The notes under the pieces are model-generated. The model worked only from the letters and a program-made list of their open reading frames with translations, searched no databases and was not told where the DNA came from. A stretch of 53,806 nt of DNA from Thiospirillum jenense (GTDB lineage: Bacteria > Pseudomonadota > Gammaproteobacteria > Chromatiales > Chromatiaceae), in contig NZ_JABVCQ010000024.1 in the NCBI RefSeq assembly GCF_014145225.1, positions 1 through 53,806 on the forward strand, given 5' to 3'. Each line of letters starts with the position of its first letter. Within the stretch, counting starts at the first letter, position 1. The translations under genes were made by a program, and so were the position numbers. Positions 1 to 9,756 of the stretch are shown here, one piece after another.

Positions 1-1
1 T

Positions 2-1663
2 ATTGAAAAGAATCATTACGCGGCGGAATTGGCGCGGGTGACGGTGTGGATTGGTGAGATTCAGTGGATGTTGCAACACGGGTTTTCATTATCAAAAAAT
101 CCGATTTTAAAACCAATTAACAGTATTGAACAGCGCGATGCGGTGGTGAATGCAGATGGCAGCGAACCTGACTGGCCAACCGCCGATGTCATTATTGGCA
201 ATCCGCCGTTTTTAGGCGGCAGTAAAAAGCGCGGGTTATTAGGGGATGATTATTTTGCGGCATTAGAAACCATTTATGACGGGCGAGTACCGGCGGGGGC
301 GGATTTGGTCTGTTATTGGTTTGAAAAGGCGCGAGCGCAAATAGAAACTGGCAAAGCGCGGGCGGCCGGTCTGGTGTCAACCAATTCAATTCGCGGCGGG
401 TCTAATCGCAAAGTATTAGATCAGATTTGCCAAACAACGCGGATTTTTAATGCCTGGTCAGATGAACCCTGGGTGAATGACGGCGCGGCAGTGCGGGTGA
501 GTTTAATTGGTTTTGGCGAAACGAAAACGCCGCCGGTGTTGAATGGTGAGCGCGTGGCGGTGATTTATGCGGATTTAACAGCGGGTTCAAGTGAAATAAA
601 AATGGATGTCACAACGGCGAAACAATTAAATGAAAATGCGGGCGTGGCGTTTATTGGTACACAAAAAAGCGGTGATTTTGATATTGCGGGCGAATTGGCG
701 CGGCAATGGTTAATAAAATCCAATCCACACGGCAAACCCAATAGTGATGTGGTGCGGCCATGGGCAAATGGTGCGGATATTACCCGACGACCGAATGATA
801 CTTGGGTTATTGACTTTGGAGTTGGTATGACAGAAACGAATGGGGCGTTGTACGAGTTTCCATTTCAGCATGTGATTAAAAATGTTAAACAAGTTATTGA
901 AGAAAAAATAGTTAATTGGCAAGCGCAAAATAAAAATACACAGCATTTAAGTCGGCAATATCAAACATGGTGGCAATTATGGTGTGCGCGCCCTGATATG
1001 CGAGCCGCATTAGATGGATTACCGCGTTATATTTGTACCCCGCGAGTTGCTAAACATCGGTTATTCATTTGGTTAGATAAAATTATTTTACCCGATAGTG
1101 CAACAGTCGCTATCGCCCGCGCCGACGACACCACTTTCGGTATTTTGCATTCGCGGTTTCATCAATTGTGGTCATTAAAAATGGGCACCAGCTTGGGTGC
1201 CACACCGCGCTATACACCGACTACGACCTTTGAAACTTTCCCCTTTCCAATTGGATTAACCCCCGCCGACACCGCCAGCCACGCAATTGAAATATTAGAA
1301 AGCGGCGCCATCATTCCCAACGTCGCCATTGAATACCGCGCTCATACAATTGCCATTGCCGAAGCGGCGCACCAATTAAATCAACTGCGCGACCATTGGT
1401 TAAATCCGCCCGAGTGGATTGAAAAAGTCCCGGAAATTGTCGCCGGTTATCCTGATCGAATCATTGCCAAACCCGACTACGCCACGCAATTAAAACAGCG
1501 CACCCTGACCAACTTGTATAATAAACAACCAGCGTGGTTAGTGAATGCGCATTGGCAATTAGATCAGGCGGTAGCGGCGGCGTATGGTTGGTCAACTGAA
1601 TTGAATGAAGCGGCGATTTTGCAGCAGTTATTGCAATTAAATCTGGCACGGTTAGAGTCGTAA
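2..1663 (+). CDS. MmeI-like (type IIL) DNA methyltransferase, C-terminal part
   Basis: The frame is open from the window edge (codon at base 2), so this is the 3' part of a larger gene. Residues 67-70 are NPPF, the catalytic motif IV of N6-adenine DNA methyltransferases. Before it comes an IEKNHYAAELARVTVWIGEIQ-like stretch typical of the MmeI family. After it lie a target-recognition-like region and a C-terminal helical segment (RTLTNLYNKQPAWL...LDQAVAAAYGW) matching the MmeI C-terminal domain. In known type IIL enzymes one polypeptide carries nuclease, methylase and specificity functions. Whether an N-terminal nuclease exists here cannot be seen. It could equally be a stand-alone methylase. 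The stop at 1661-1663 is clear. Confidence 0.85.
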   Translation: MEKNHYAAELARVTVWIGEIQWMLQHGFSLSKNPILKPINSIEQRDAVVNADGSEPDWPTADVIIGNPPFLGGSKKRGLLGDDYFAALETIYDGRVPAGADLVCYWFEKARAQIETGKARAAGLVSTNSIRGGSNRKVLDQICQTTRIFNAWSDEPWVNDGAAVRVSLIGFGETKTPPVLNGERVAVIYADLTAGSSEIKMDVTTAKQLNENAGVAFIGTQKSGDFDIAGELARQWLIKSNPHGKPNSDVVRPWANGADITRRPNDTWVIDFGVGMTETNGALYEFPFQHVIKNVKQVIEEKIVNWQAQNKNTQHLSRQYQTWWQLWCARPDMRAALDGLPRYICTPRVAKHRLFIWLDKIILPDSATVAIARADDTTFGILHSRFHQLWSLKMGTSLGATPRYTPTTTFETFPFPIGLTPADTASHAIEILESGAIIPNVAIEYRAHTIAIAEAAHQLNQLRDHWLNPPEWIEKVPEIVAGYPDRIIAKPDYATQLKQRTLTNLYNKQPAWLVNAHWQLDQAVAAAYGWSTELNEAAILQQLLQLNLARLES

Positions 1664-1742
1664 CAGCGCAATTTTTTCTATTCATCAATCAGTGGTGATG
1701 ATAATATCCACGCAATACGCATTGCAATAGGCACCAACGCTT

Positions 1743-2066
1743 TCACTTTGGTAGGATATTATCCCTAATCCATTTGGAATACTCCACACTTACAGTTGGT
1801 AAATCAGTTCCGCAGATTTGCGGCAATTGATAGGGATGTAATTGCTGTAATGTTTTTAATAAATCTGGATAACGCTCACTGGTTGTTTTGAAAATAATCC
1901 GCCATTCCGCTTCCTGATTGACTTCACCCTGCCACGCATAAATACTCTCAATTTCCATCAATTGCGCACAGGCGGCAAGACGCTGTTCAATAATTGCTTT
2001 TGCCAACACTTGCGCATCAGCCCGCGTGGCAACAGTGGTATAAACTGCGATTAATTTTGTAGTCAT
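1743..2066 (-). CDS. cutA: CutA-type divalent cation tolerance protein
   Basis: The product of 107 residues has the usual CutA length and the family's VYTTV...A..LA..I...RLAAC...SIYAWQGEV pattern, ending with WI. CutA forms compact ferredoxin-like trimers and has been linked to copper and other divalent metal tolerance. Its molecular role is still unclear. The gene is convergent with the methyltransferase and divergent from hrpA. The ATG at 2066 is the only sensible start. Confidence 0.93.
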   Translation of the reverse strand: MTTKLIAVYTTVATRADAQVLAKAIIEQRLAACAQLMEIESIYAWQGEVNQEAEWRIIFKTTSERYPDLLKTLQQLHPYQLPQICGTDLPTVSVEYSKWIRDNILPK

Positions 2067-2223
2067 CTTTTATTTGCTCCCGCCATCAGGCGATTATCAT
2101 CAAAGTGTCAGTGCTATCATTGCGCACTATTGACTCACGCATTGCATTGTGTTGCTATTTGCAAAGCTAATCATAGCAGCCAAATGATTGGTGTCAACTG
2201 ATTGCCCACGATTGAATGAGTCC

Positions 2224-5200
2224 ATGAATACAATTGCATTTCCCAGCGCGGCCGAATTCGCCAACTGTTTATTACGCGACCGCCATTCATTACGCCACCG
2301 CCTTAAACAATTGCGGCAGCGGGCTGCGACCGATCACACATTTGCCACGCATTCATTGCCAACGGCGTTAATTGATTTGCACCGCGCCATTGCTAAATCG
2401 CAACAGGAGGTCGCGCACCGCCAGCGAATTAAACCGGTGCGAATTGATTACCCACCCGAATTACCTATTAGTGAACAACGCGCCAAAATTGCCGAGTTAA
2501 TTATTCAACATCAGGTCATTATTTTATGCGGCGCGACCGGGTCAGGTAAATCAACACAATTACCCAAAATCTGTTTAGACCTCGGCCGCGGTTTATTCGG
2601 GCGTATTGGTCACACCCAACCACGCCGTATTGCCGCTCGCACCTTAGCACATCGCATTGCCCACGAATTACACAGCGAATTAGGGCAATTAGTTGGCTAC
2701 AAGGTGCGCTTTCATGACCGCGTTCGTCCCGAAACGGCAATTAAATTAATGACCGACGGCATGTTATTAGCCGAAATCCAACATGACCGCTGGTTAACTG
2801 AATATGACACCTTAATTATTGATGAAGCGCACGAGCGCAGCTTAAACATTGACTTTTTACTCGGTTATTTAAAACAATTATTACCCAAGCGCCCCGAATT
2901 AAAACTCATTGTCACTTCTGCCACGATTGATCCACAGCGCTTCTCTCATCATTTTAATGATGCGCCAATCATTGAAGTGGCCGGGCGCACCTATCCAGTC
3001 ATTACGCGCTATTGTCCGCCGAATGAAGAAGAATACGCCGGTGAATTAGATGACGCGATGCAATTGGCGATTTCGGATGCGGTGGCCGAATTAGCCCGCG
3101 AGGGTCGCGGCGATGTCCTAATTTTTTTATCGGGCGAGCGCGAAATCCGCGAAACAGCGGAGACGTTGCGCAAACACCACCCGCCGGCAACGGAGATTTT
3201 GCCGTTGTATGCCCGCCAAGGTCCCGCCGAGCAGGCGCGCATTTTTCAGCCGCACGGCAGCCGCCGTGTGGTATTGGCGACGAATGTGGCAGAAACGTCA
3301 CTCACCGTCCCGGGCATTCACTACGTCATTGATCCGGGCTTTGCGCGCATCAGTCGCTACAGTCATCGCACCAAAGTTCAGCGCCTGCCGGTCGAGCGCA
3401 TCTCGCAAGCGGCCGCCAATCAACGCCTCGGTCGGTGCGGACGGATTGCACCGGGTATCTGTATCCGCTTGTATTCTGAAGAAAATTTTTCTGCTCGTGC
3501 CGCGTTCACCGAACCAGAAATTCAACGCGCTAACCTCGCCGCCGTGATTTTGCAAATGCGCTGGCTGGGCTTTGGCGCGGTGGAATTTTTCCCATTTGTA
3601 GAGCCGCCCGACGCCCGACTGATTGCGGACGGCTACCGCACGCTGGAGGAACTGGCCGCGCTCGATACTCGTGGCAAATTAACGACACTTGGGCAACAAT
3701 TGGCGCGCTTACCACTCGACCCGCGCTTGGGGCGAATGCTACTCGCGGCAGTTGATTATCACTGCGTCCGCGAGGTGCTGATTATCGCCGCCGCGTTGAG
3801 CGTACAAGACCCGCGTGAACGCCCGTTCGATCAGCGCCAAGCCGCCGACGAAATCCATGCCACTTTTCAGCACGAAGATTCGGATTTTTTAACGCTGCTC
3901 AACCTGTGGCGATTTTTAGATCGTGAATATAAGTCCTTGTCCCGGCGCAAGTTTCAGACGCTGTGCCGCCAACATTTTCTCTCGTGGACGCGGGTGCAGG
4001 AATGGCGCGACATTCACACGCAACTGCACGAGCAGGTCACGAGCATGGGTATCAAGGAAAATCAAGCCGACGGCAGTTATGAAGAAATTCACCGCGCCTT
4101 GCTGACGGGATTACTCAGTCACATCGGCACGTTGGATGAGCAGCATCAATATGTGGGTGCGCGCAACAGTCGCTTTTATGTCCATCCAAGTTCAGTGCTG
4201 TTTAATCAAGCACCTAAGTGGGTTGTGGTGGCAGAACGGGTGGAAACCAGCCGTCACTACGGGCGCACTGTTGCGCGAGTGCAACCCAGTTGGATTGAAG
4301 CGACAGCGCAACATCTGTTGCAGCGCACTTACTTTGAACCGCACTGGCAGGCGGCGACTGGGCAGGTGGCGGCGTTTGAAAAAGTCATGTTGTACGGTGT
4401 GACGCTGGTTGCCAAGCGGCGGGTGAATTACGGGCCGATCAATCCGGCCGAGTCCCGCGAGATTTTCCTGCGCTGCGCCTTGACTGAGGGCGATTTTGAT
4501 ACACGCGCTGCATTTTGGCGACACAATGCCGAGTTGATTGCGCACGTTCACGATCTGGAGGCCAAGTCACGGCGGCGCAATATTTTGGTGGATGACGAGG
4601 CGATTTATGCCTTTTACAACGCTCGCGTTCCGCTGGGGATTTACTCTAAACCATTGTTTGAACAGTGGTTACGCGCCGCAGTGCGCCGTCAACCCAAGTT
4701 GCTGCATCTGACGTTACAGGACGTGATGCGCCACGATGCAGCGACAATTACCGCCGCAGAATTTCCCGATCATTTGACTGTTGGCGCAACGCAACTGCCG
4801 TTAAATTACCACTTTAACCCGGGTGAAGCGCACGATGGCGTGACGCTGACCGTGCCATTGGCGCTGATTAATCAGGTGAGCGCCGAGCGGCTGGAGTGGC
4901 TGGTGCCGGGGTTGTTGGCAGAGCGCATCATGCTGTTATTGCGCGGGTTGCCGAAGCAGTTACGGCGAGAATTGGTGCCAATTCCAGACAGTGTCTCTAA
5001 AATTATACAGCGGTTAAAACCGAGCGAGCGGCCGCTGGTGCAGGCGCTCGGCGAGGTGATTAGAGCGTTGTTTGATCTGCACATTCCCGAAGATGCGTGG
5101 GATTTTTCCGTGCTGCCGCCGCATTTACGCATTAAAATTCAATTACTTGACGCAGCAGGGCAGCCGTTAGCGACGGGTGAGGATTTGACGGCATTAAAAC

Positions 5201-6150
5201 GGCAATACGCCACCGCCGGTGCGCAGGTCGTGACTGTGACTGATACGCGGCAAACAAAGTTAGCGCATGACGGGATGCGGCGCTGGGAGTGTGGCGCATT
5301 ACCGACAAGTGTTGAATTGCAACAGGGCGCCATCCGCCTGCGCGGCTACCCGGCATTGGTGGATCAGGGCGACCGCGTGGCAGTGCGCGTATTAGATTCA
5401 GAGGCGAATGCACAGCGGGCAATGCGAGCGGGATTGCGGCGATTATTTTTATTAGGATTGGCGAATGAGATACGGCAATTGCGGCGTGAATTACCGGCAG
5501 TGAATCAATTGCGGTTGCAATATGCCAAGGCGCCGCAATTAATAAATAACACGGCGTCAGAATTTGATTTGCTAGATGAATTACTGGCGCGGAGTATCGA
5601 ATTAACTTTTGTTGATAACTTGCCGCCGGTACGCGATCGAGCGACCTTTGAACAGCGATTGCAAACCAATCAACCGCGTTTAATGACTGTCACCCGCGAG
5701 GTCTGGGCATTGGTCACTGATATTCTCAGTCGGTATCAACAGGTGCGCCAACAATTAGCCGATATTACTCAAATCAATTGGTTAAGCGCTGTGCGTGATA
5801 TGCAGCAGCAATTGGACGGGTTAGTGTTTCGCGGGTGTTTATACCAGGTGCCATACCCACAATTCAAACATTACCCGCGTTATTTGAATGCGCTTATGCA
5901 GCGGATTGATAAACTGCGCCACGCGGCTGGGCGTGATCAGCAATTATTAGCCGAATTAACACCGTTAATAACTCAATGGCAGGAACGAATGCAAACAGCA
6001 CAGGCGGCCGGGCGGGACGATGAACGGTTAATTGAAATTCGCTGGATGCTCGAAGAATTGCGCGTCTCATTATTTGCCCAACAATTAGGCACAGCATATC
6101 CGATTTCAGCTAAACGTATTCAAGCGCGATGGGTGGAATTGGGATTATAA
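2224..6150 (+). CDS. hrpA: ATP-dependent RNA helicase HrpA (DEAH box)
   Basis: About 1308 residues from the ATG at 2224, the usual length of long bacterial HrpA. The frame is open from a TTG at 2188, but the ATG fits the family better. Walker A GATGSGKST lies near residues 103-111 and the DEAH box (IIDEAHERS) near residue 200. Helicase motif VI appears as QRLGRCGR. HA2/OB-fold and the long DUF3418-type C-terminal region follow. HrpA unwinds RNA and rescues collided or stalled ribosomes in E. coli. Codon use is TTA/ATT-rich at both ends and GC-rich in the middle (about 3000-5400). The gene stands alone. Confidence 0.95.
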   Translation: MNTIAFPSAAEFANCLLRDRHSLRHRLKQLRQRAATDHTFATHSLPTALIDLHRAIAKSQQEVAHRQRIKPVRIDYPPELPISEQRAKIAELIIQHQVIILCGATGSGKSTQLPKICLDLGRGLFGRIGHTQPRRIAARTLAHRIAHELHSELGQLVGYKVRFHDRVRPETAIKLMTDGMLLAEIQHDRWLTEYDTLIIDEAHERSLNIDFLLGYLKQLLPKRPELKLIVTSATIDPQRFSHHFNDAPIIEVAGRTYPVITRYCPPNEEEYAGELDDAMQLAISDAVAELAREGRGDVLIFLSGEREIRETAETLRKHHPPATEILPLYARQGPAEQARIFQPHGSRRVVLATNVAETSLTVPGIHYVIDPGFARISRYSHRTKVQRLPVERISQAAANQRLGRCGRIAPGICIRLYSEENFSARAAFTEPEIQRANLAAVILQMRWLGFGAVEFFPFVEPPDARLIADGYRTLEELAALDTRGKLTTLGQQLARLPLDPRLGRMLLAAVDYHCVREVLIIAAALSVQDPRERPFDQRQAADEIHATFQHEDSDFLTLLNLWRFLDREYKSLSRRKFQTLCRQHFLSWTRVQEWRDIHTQLHEQVTSMGIKENQADGSYEEIHRALLTGLLSHIGTLDEQHQYVGARNSRFYVHPSSVLFNQAPKWVVVAERVETSRHYGRTVARVQPSWIEATAQHLLQRTYFEPHWQAATGQVAAFEKVMLYGVTLVAKRRVNYGPINPAESREIFLRCALTEGDFDTRAAFWRHNAELIAHVHDLEAKSRRRNILVDDEAIYAFYNARVPLGIYSKPLFEQWLRAAVRRQPKLLHLTLQDVMRHDAATITAAEFPDHLTVGATQLPLNYHFNPGEAHDGVTLTVPLALINQVSAERLEWLVPGLLAERIMLLLRGLPKQLRRELVPIPDSVSKIIQRLKPSERPLVQALGEVIRALFDLHIPEDAWDFSVLPPHLRIKIQLLDAAGQPLATGEDLTALKRQYATAGAQVVTVTDTRQTKLAHDGMRRWECGALPTSVELQQGAIRLRGYPALVDQGDRVAVRVLDSEANAQRAMRAGLRRLFLLGLANEIRQLRRELPAVNQLRLQYAKAPQLINNTASEFDLLDELLARSIELTFVDNLPPVRDRATFEQRLQTNQPRLMTVTREVWALVTDILSRYQQVRQQLADITQINWLSAVRDMQQQLDGLVFRGCLYQVPYPQFKHYPRYLNALMQRIDKLRHAAGRDQQLLAELTPLITQWQERMQTAQAAGRDDERLIEIRWMLEELRVSLFAQQLGTAYPISAKRIQARWVELGL

Positions 6151-6199
6151 TTTTGACCACTTTTACCGCAGATATATTCACCAACTGTCAGGCACGACA

Positions 6200-6997
6200 A
6201 TGAATACTGAGCATTCTCAAATCAACTCAACTAATTCAAATGCTACTCAAATTCCACTCGCGCCGCATCCGGTGTTAACTCGCCATTATTCGAGCGCGGC
6301 CGAGCGGGTTCATTATATTCGCCAATTATTCAATCAAACAGCCGTAGATTACGATCATATTAACACCTGGATGAGTTTTGGTCACGGTGAACAGTATCGT
6401 AAAGAGGCATTAATTCGCGCTGGTATTAAAGACGGTGACACGGTGTTGGATTGCGCGGCCGGCACTGGTGTCATTGCCGCTCATGCGCAATCATTAGTTG
6501 GGAATACTGGGCAAGTCATTGCGCTTGATCCCAGCCCGGCGATGTTAGCGATTGCCCAACAGCGCGGTGTTCATTGCACTGTCATTGGCATTGCGGAGTA
6601 TTTACCATTACCAGATAAGAGCGTTGATTTAATCACAATGGGCTATGCACTGCGGCATGTGGCTGATTTAAGTGTGACCTTTCAAGAATTTGCGCGGGTA
6701 TTACGCCCCGGCGGTCGTTTATTAATTCTGGAAATGGTGCCGCCCCCGACGCGCTTTGGCCGAATAATGAGCCAATTTTATTTGAAACATTTGGTGCCAA
6801 CGCTGGCTTGGTTAATGACACGGCGGCGAGATGCGCGGCGGTTAATGCAGTATTATTGGGATACTATTGATCAATGTGTGGCGCCGGCAGTGGTGATGAC
6901 AGCATTAGAAACGGCTGGGTTTAATGCGGTGACGCGCACTGTGCAATTGGGTTTATTAACGGAATACACGGCGGCGTGGTTGTCTGATTCTGATTAG
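6200..6997 (+). CDS. UbiE/COQ5-like SAM-dependent methyltransferase
   Basis: 265 residues starting at the ATG at 6200. The Rossmann methyltransferase motif I is DCAAGTGVIA, followed by the acidic end of strand 2 (VIALDPS) and the post-I motif LRPGGRLLILEM, all as in UbiE/COQ5. The N-terminal FNQTAVDYDHINTWMSFG also resembles the UbiE start. The C-terminal third diverges from canonical UbiE, so a quinone or another small-molecule substrate is possible. The gene starts 49 bp after hrpA, with which it may be cotranscribed. Confidence 0.75.
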   Translation: MNTEHSQINSTNSNATQIPLAPHPVLTRHYSSAAERVHYIRQLFNQTAVDYDHINTWMSFGHGEQYRKEALIRAGIKDGDTVLDCAAGTGVIAAHAQSLVGNTGQVIALDPSPAMLAIAQQRGVHCTVIGIAEYLPLPDKSVDLITMGYALRHVADLSVTFQEFARVLRPGGRLLILEMVPPPTRFGRIMSQFYLKHLVPTLAWLMTRRRDARRLMQYYWDTIDQCVAPAVVMTALETAGFNAVTRTVQLGLLTEYTAAWLSDSD

Positions 6998-7016
6998 TTA
7001 GTAATAATGATTAGTG

Positions 7017-7042
7017 CGTTCCCACGCTGGTGTGTGGGAACG
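7017..7042. other. Hairpin between convergent genes
   Basis: A perfect 9-bp inverted repeat (CGTTCCCAC / GTGGGAACG) with an 8-nt loop sits between the convergent UbiE-like gene and lgt. Neither strand has a following T tract, so it is not a classical intrinsic terminator. Similar CGTTCCCACGC...GTGGGAACG hairpins are dispersed repeats in many gammaproteobacterial and cyanobacterial genomes. Confidence 0.5.
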
Positions 7043-7082
7043 ATCAATTAACCACTTATAGCCCAACTGCGTCACTTTTAAG

Positions 7083-7913
7083 CTATTTTAAAGCTGAACG
7101 GGAATAGGCTATTTTTAATAAAACTGCGCCCGCAACTAACATTGGAACAGTTAATAACTGCCCCATCGTGAGCCAATTAAATGCTAAATAGCCGATGTGC
7201 GCGTCGGGCATTCGCACGAATTCGACCATAAAGCGAAAGATGCCGTAGAATAATAAAAATAAACCGGAGATTGCCATTCTAGGGCGGGGGCGCTGTGAAA
7301 ACCACCACAATAGAATGAATAATAGGATACCTTCTAGTGTGGCTTGATATAATTGCGATGGATGTAATGGTAAACTCCATTCGCTGGTGAGAGAAACGTT
7401 GCCGCAGTATTCGGGGAATTGACCGCAGGATAATTGCATTCCCCAGGGGAGGTTGGTGGCGTGTCCCCATAATTCACCGTTAATAAAATTGCCAATGCGG
7501 CCGGTGAATAAACCAACGGGGACTAATGGCGCAATAAAGTCGGTCACTTGAAAAAATCCCATGCTAACGCGCCGAGCATAGAGCATTAAGGCAATTAAAA
7601 CGCCGATAAGTCCGCCGTGAAATGACATGCCGCCTTGCCAAATGTGGATTAAACTCAACGGGTTAGCGACTAATTGCTCGAAGCCGTAAAACAGCATATA
7701 ACCGAGCCGACCGCCGATTAGTGTGCCGACGATGCCGTAGAAAATGACATCGTCCACCATTTCCGCCGTCCAGCCGCTGTACGGTCGCCGCGCTCGGTAG
7801 CGTCCCAGTTGCCAGGCGAGGGTAAATCCAATGAGATACATGAGTCCGTACCAGTGAATTTGTACGGGGCCGAACGCGAGTGCGACGGGGTCAAGATCAG
7901 GATAAATGAGCAT
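7083..7913 (-). CDS. lgt: Prolipoprotein diacylglyceryl transferase
   Basis: 276 residues with several membrane segments. The Lgt signature is [14 protein letters not shown], and the conserved HGG motif (MSFHGGLIG) precedes it. Lgt transfers diacylglycerol from phosphatidylglycerol to the lipobox cysteine of prolipoproteins in the inner membrane, the first step of lipoprotein maturation. The ATG at 7913 begins [12 protein letters not shown], a normal Lgt N-terminus. The divergent neighbour encodes a probable lipoprotein, though that need not be functional. Confidence 0.97.
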   Translation of the reverse strand: MLIYPDLDPVALAFGPVQIHWYGLMYLIGFTLAWQLGRYRARRPYSGWTAEMVDDVIFYGIVGTLIGGRLGYMLFYGFEQLVANPLSLIHIWQGGMSFHGGLIGVLIALMLYARRVSMGFFQVTDFIAPLVPVGLFTGRIGNFINGELWGHATNLPWGMQLSCGQFPEYCGNVSLTSEWSLPLHPSQLYQATLEGILLFILLWWFSQRPRPRMAISGLFLLFYGIFRFMVEFVRMPDAHIGYLAFNWLTMGQLLTVPMLVAGAVLLKIAYSRSALK

Positions 7914-8073
7914 CCGTTAAAGTATCCTATGGGTGAGTGAGCAATTGACAATCAATGGGTTGCAGTGGACGATCCAGTGCCAGCAGCAGCACCGCGTGAG
8001 TAGATACGATTGGAAATACACCAGTAATGCAGTAAGATAGCGCGTGTTGTTGTCAATCGTTGTGAGGTTCATC

Positions 8074-8649
8074 ATGCAAGTTTTTGATTTAAAAACTAAT
8101 CTGTGCGTGTCCGCTACCCAACGGCGGCTGGCGGTGTTGGTTATCGGAATGATGCCGCTGCTGACGCCAACCATGACTGGGTGTTCCACCACTAAACCGC
8201 AGTCGGTGGTATCCACATCACGGGTCAGTCAAGTGGTGGTGCGCAAGGCGGCGCGCAATTTGTCGTTATACAAGGGTAATCAGTTGGTGCGTGAATATCG
8301 TATCAATCTTGGTCATGTGCCTAAAGGGCATAAAATGCAAGAAGGTGACAAGCGCACCCCGGAAGGCGATTATATTCTCGATTGGCGCAACGCTCGCAGT
8401 CGTTATTATAAATCCATTCATATTTCCTATCCCAATGTGCATGACCGTACATTTGCACAAGCAATTGGCATTGATCCAGGTGGGATGATTATGATTCATG
8501 GCCGCCCGTCGAGTGCAAAAACCGCTGGCTTAATGAAAGAATATGATGCGCTAGACTGGACGGATGGGTGTATTGCCGTGAGCAATGAAGCGATGGAACA
8601 AATCTGGCGTTTAGTACCCGATGGAACACCCATTCGTATTCTGCCCTGA
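8074..8649 (+). CDS. L,D-transpeptidase family (YkuD domain) lipoprotein
   Basis: Start at the ATG at 8074, with a GAGG ribosome site about 6 nt upstream (an in-frame GTG at 8044 has none). The N-terminus has a hydrophobic stretch ending in MTGC, an acceptable lipobox, so export and lipidation are likely. The YkuD catalytic region reads MIHGRPS...DWTDGCIAVSN, with the catalytic Cys in TDGC. The DGCIAV form is that of the YafK/ErfK-like subgroup. Its E. coli member YafK (DpaA) cuts the Lpp-peptidoglycan link, so this enzyme may act as transpeptidase or hydrolase at the cell wall. Confidence 0.88.
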   Translation: MQVFDLKTNLCVSATQRRLAVLVIGMMPLLTPTMTGCSTTKPQSVVSTSRVSQVVVRKAARNLSLYKGNQLVREYRINLGHVPKGHKMQEGDKRTPEGDYILDWRNARSRYYKSIHISYPNVHDRTFAQAIGIDPGGMIMIHGRPSSAKTAGLMKEYDALDWTDGCIAVSNEAMEQIWRLVPDGTPIRILP

Positions 8650-8997
8650 AGGGCGATGCTGCGCCGATCAATTCATTTGTCAACAAGATGGCAATTTTGC
8701 CAAGCATCGCACCGCTGTGATGGTTGCGGCATGAAACCTCCATGTTGATTGCCGCGTAAATATGCTATCTTTCACCATAACGGCGAGCATCGTATTGTGA
8801 ATACGCTAACTTAAGTGACCAGTACGGGGCGCCATTCAATTATTGTTTTAATGAACACGGTTAAGCAAGCGTCGGTGTTATACGGTGAAACTATCGTTGC
8901 TTGTCAATAAAAAAATGTCACGTCATTCCCAATTTGATGAACAGCCGTATTAAAAACAACGGGCGGTGTGTGACAGTGAATACCAGCGGAGTGAGAA
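8650..8997. other. Intergenic region between L,D-transpeptidase and phoU
   Basis: 348 bp without a credible gene. Just after the transpeptidase stop there is a compact inverted repeat, TGGCAA-TT-TTGCCA (8689-8702), nested beside a GCGATGCT/AGCATCGC pair (8653-8660 and 8703-8710). These could fold alternatively, but no T tract follows. A GGAG ribosome site lies just before phoU. No convincing promoter or Pho box was found. Confidence 0.4.
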
Positions 8998-9756
8998 ATG
9001 GGGTTGAACTTGAGACATCATATTGTGAGTGCCTACGACCGTGAATTAACCAAATTACGCGGGTTGGTATTAGATATGGGCGAGCGCGTTATTGATCAAA
9101 CGCAAACCGCAGTCAGTGCGCTATTAAACGGCAACGTTAATACCGCCCGCACCGTCTTGGAGCGCGAACCCCGCATTGATGATTTAAATATCGAAGCTGA
9201 TGAAGAAATCTTTAGTCTTATTGCACGGCGGCAACCCACCGCAATTGACCTGCGACTGGTTTTAGCACTGTCTAAAATTGTAAATGAATTAGAACGCGGT
9301 GGTGATAAAGCTGAACGCATTGCTCGTGCGGTCATTCGGTTATTAGATGCAGGTGGCTTACCAATTGCGCCCCCAATTCTCGACAGTTTGCGTCAATTAG
9401 ACAGCATCGCCTGCTGCATGTTAGAGCGTTCATTAGATGCCACTGCTGCTGCTGATATTGATCGCGCTGTGACGATATTTGAAAGTGAAACCCAGTTATA
9501 CCAATTGACTGCCACACTGCGGACGCAATTATTAGCACCCGACACGGGATTAACCCCCGCGCAATTTGCCGAATTGATTAGTATTAGTTTTGGATTAGAA
9601 CGTATTGGCAATCATGGTGCAAATATTGCCGAACAGGTGATTTATATTGTGCGCGGTGATGACATCCGTTATCGTAATCGGGAACTATTAATTGATGCCC
9701 TCCGTCATTCCACCGGCAGCCGTTCAGAAGATGCACAACCACTATCACCATGTTGA
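8998..9756 (+). CDS. phoU: PhoU-like phosphate signalling regulator
   Basis: 252 residues with the two repeated three-helix bundles of PhoU. Each holds an E/D-rich metal-binding motif: DLNIEADEEIF...RRQPTAIDLR and LELISISFGLERIGNHGANIAEQ-like. The G(I/L)ERIGDH-type signature is present as LERIGNHG. PhoU couples the Pst phosphate transporter to the PhoR kinase and limits phosphate uptake. Unusually, no pst genes adjoin it. The gene overlaps the start of the exonuclease III gene by 7 bp. Confidence 0.92.
   Translation: MGLNLRHHIVSAYDRELTKLRGLVLDMGERVIDQTQTAVSALLNGNVNTARTVLEREPRIDDLNIEADEEIFSLIARRQPTAIDLRLVLALSKIVNELERGGDKAERIARAVIRLLDAGGLPIAPPILDSLRQLDSIACCMLERSLDATAAADIDRAVTIFESETQLYQLTATLRTQLLAPDTGLTPAQFAELISISFGLERIGNHGANIAEQVIYIVRGDDIRYRNRELLIDALRHSTGSRSEDAQPLSPC

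Noticed and set aside
1700-1763. GATAATATCC/GGATATTATC inverted repeat near the cutA 3' end
   Set aside because: The arms are 44 bp apart, AT-rich, and the right arm lies inside cutA codons. It is likely chance and has no T tract.
8900-8925. TGTCA...TGTCA pair upstream of phoU resembling a Pho box
   Set aside because: The two TGTCA words are 14 bp apart, not the 11 bp of PhoB direct repeats, and the spacer is just an A run.
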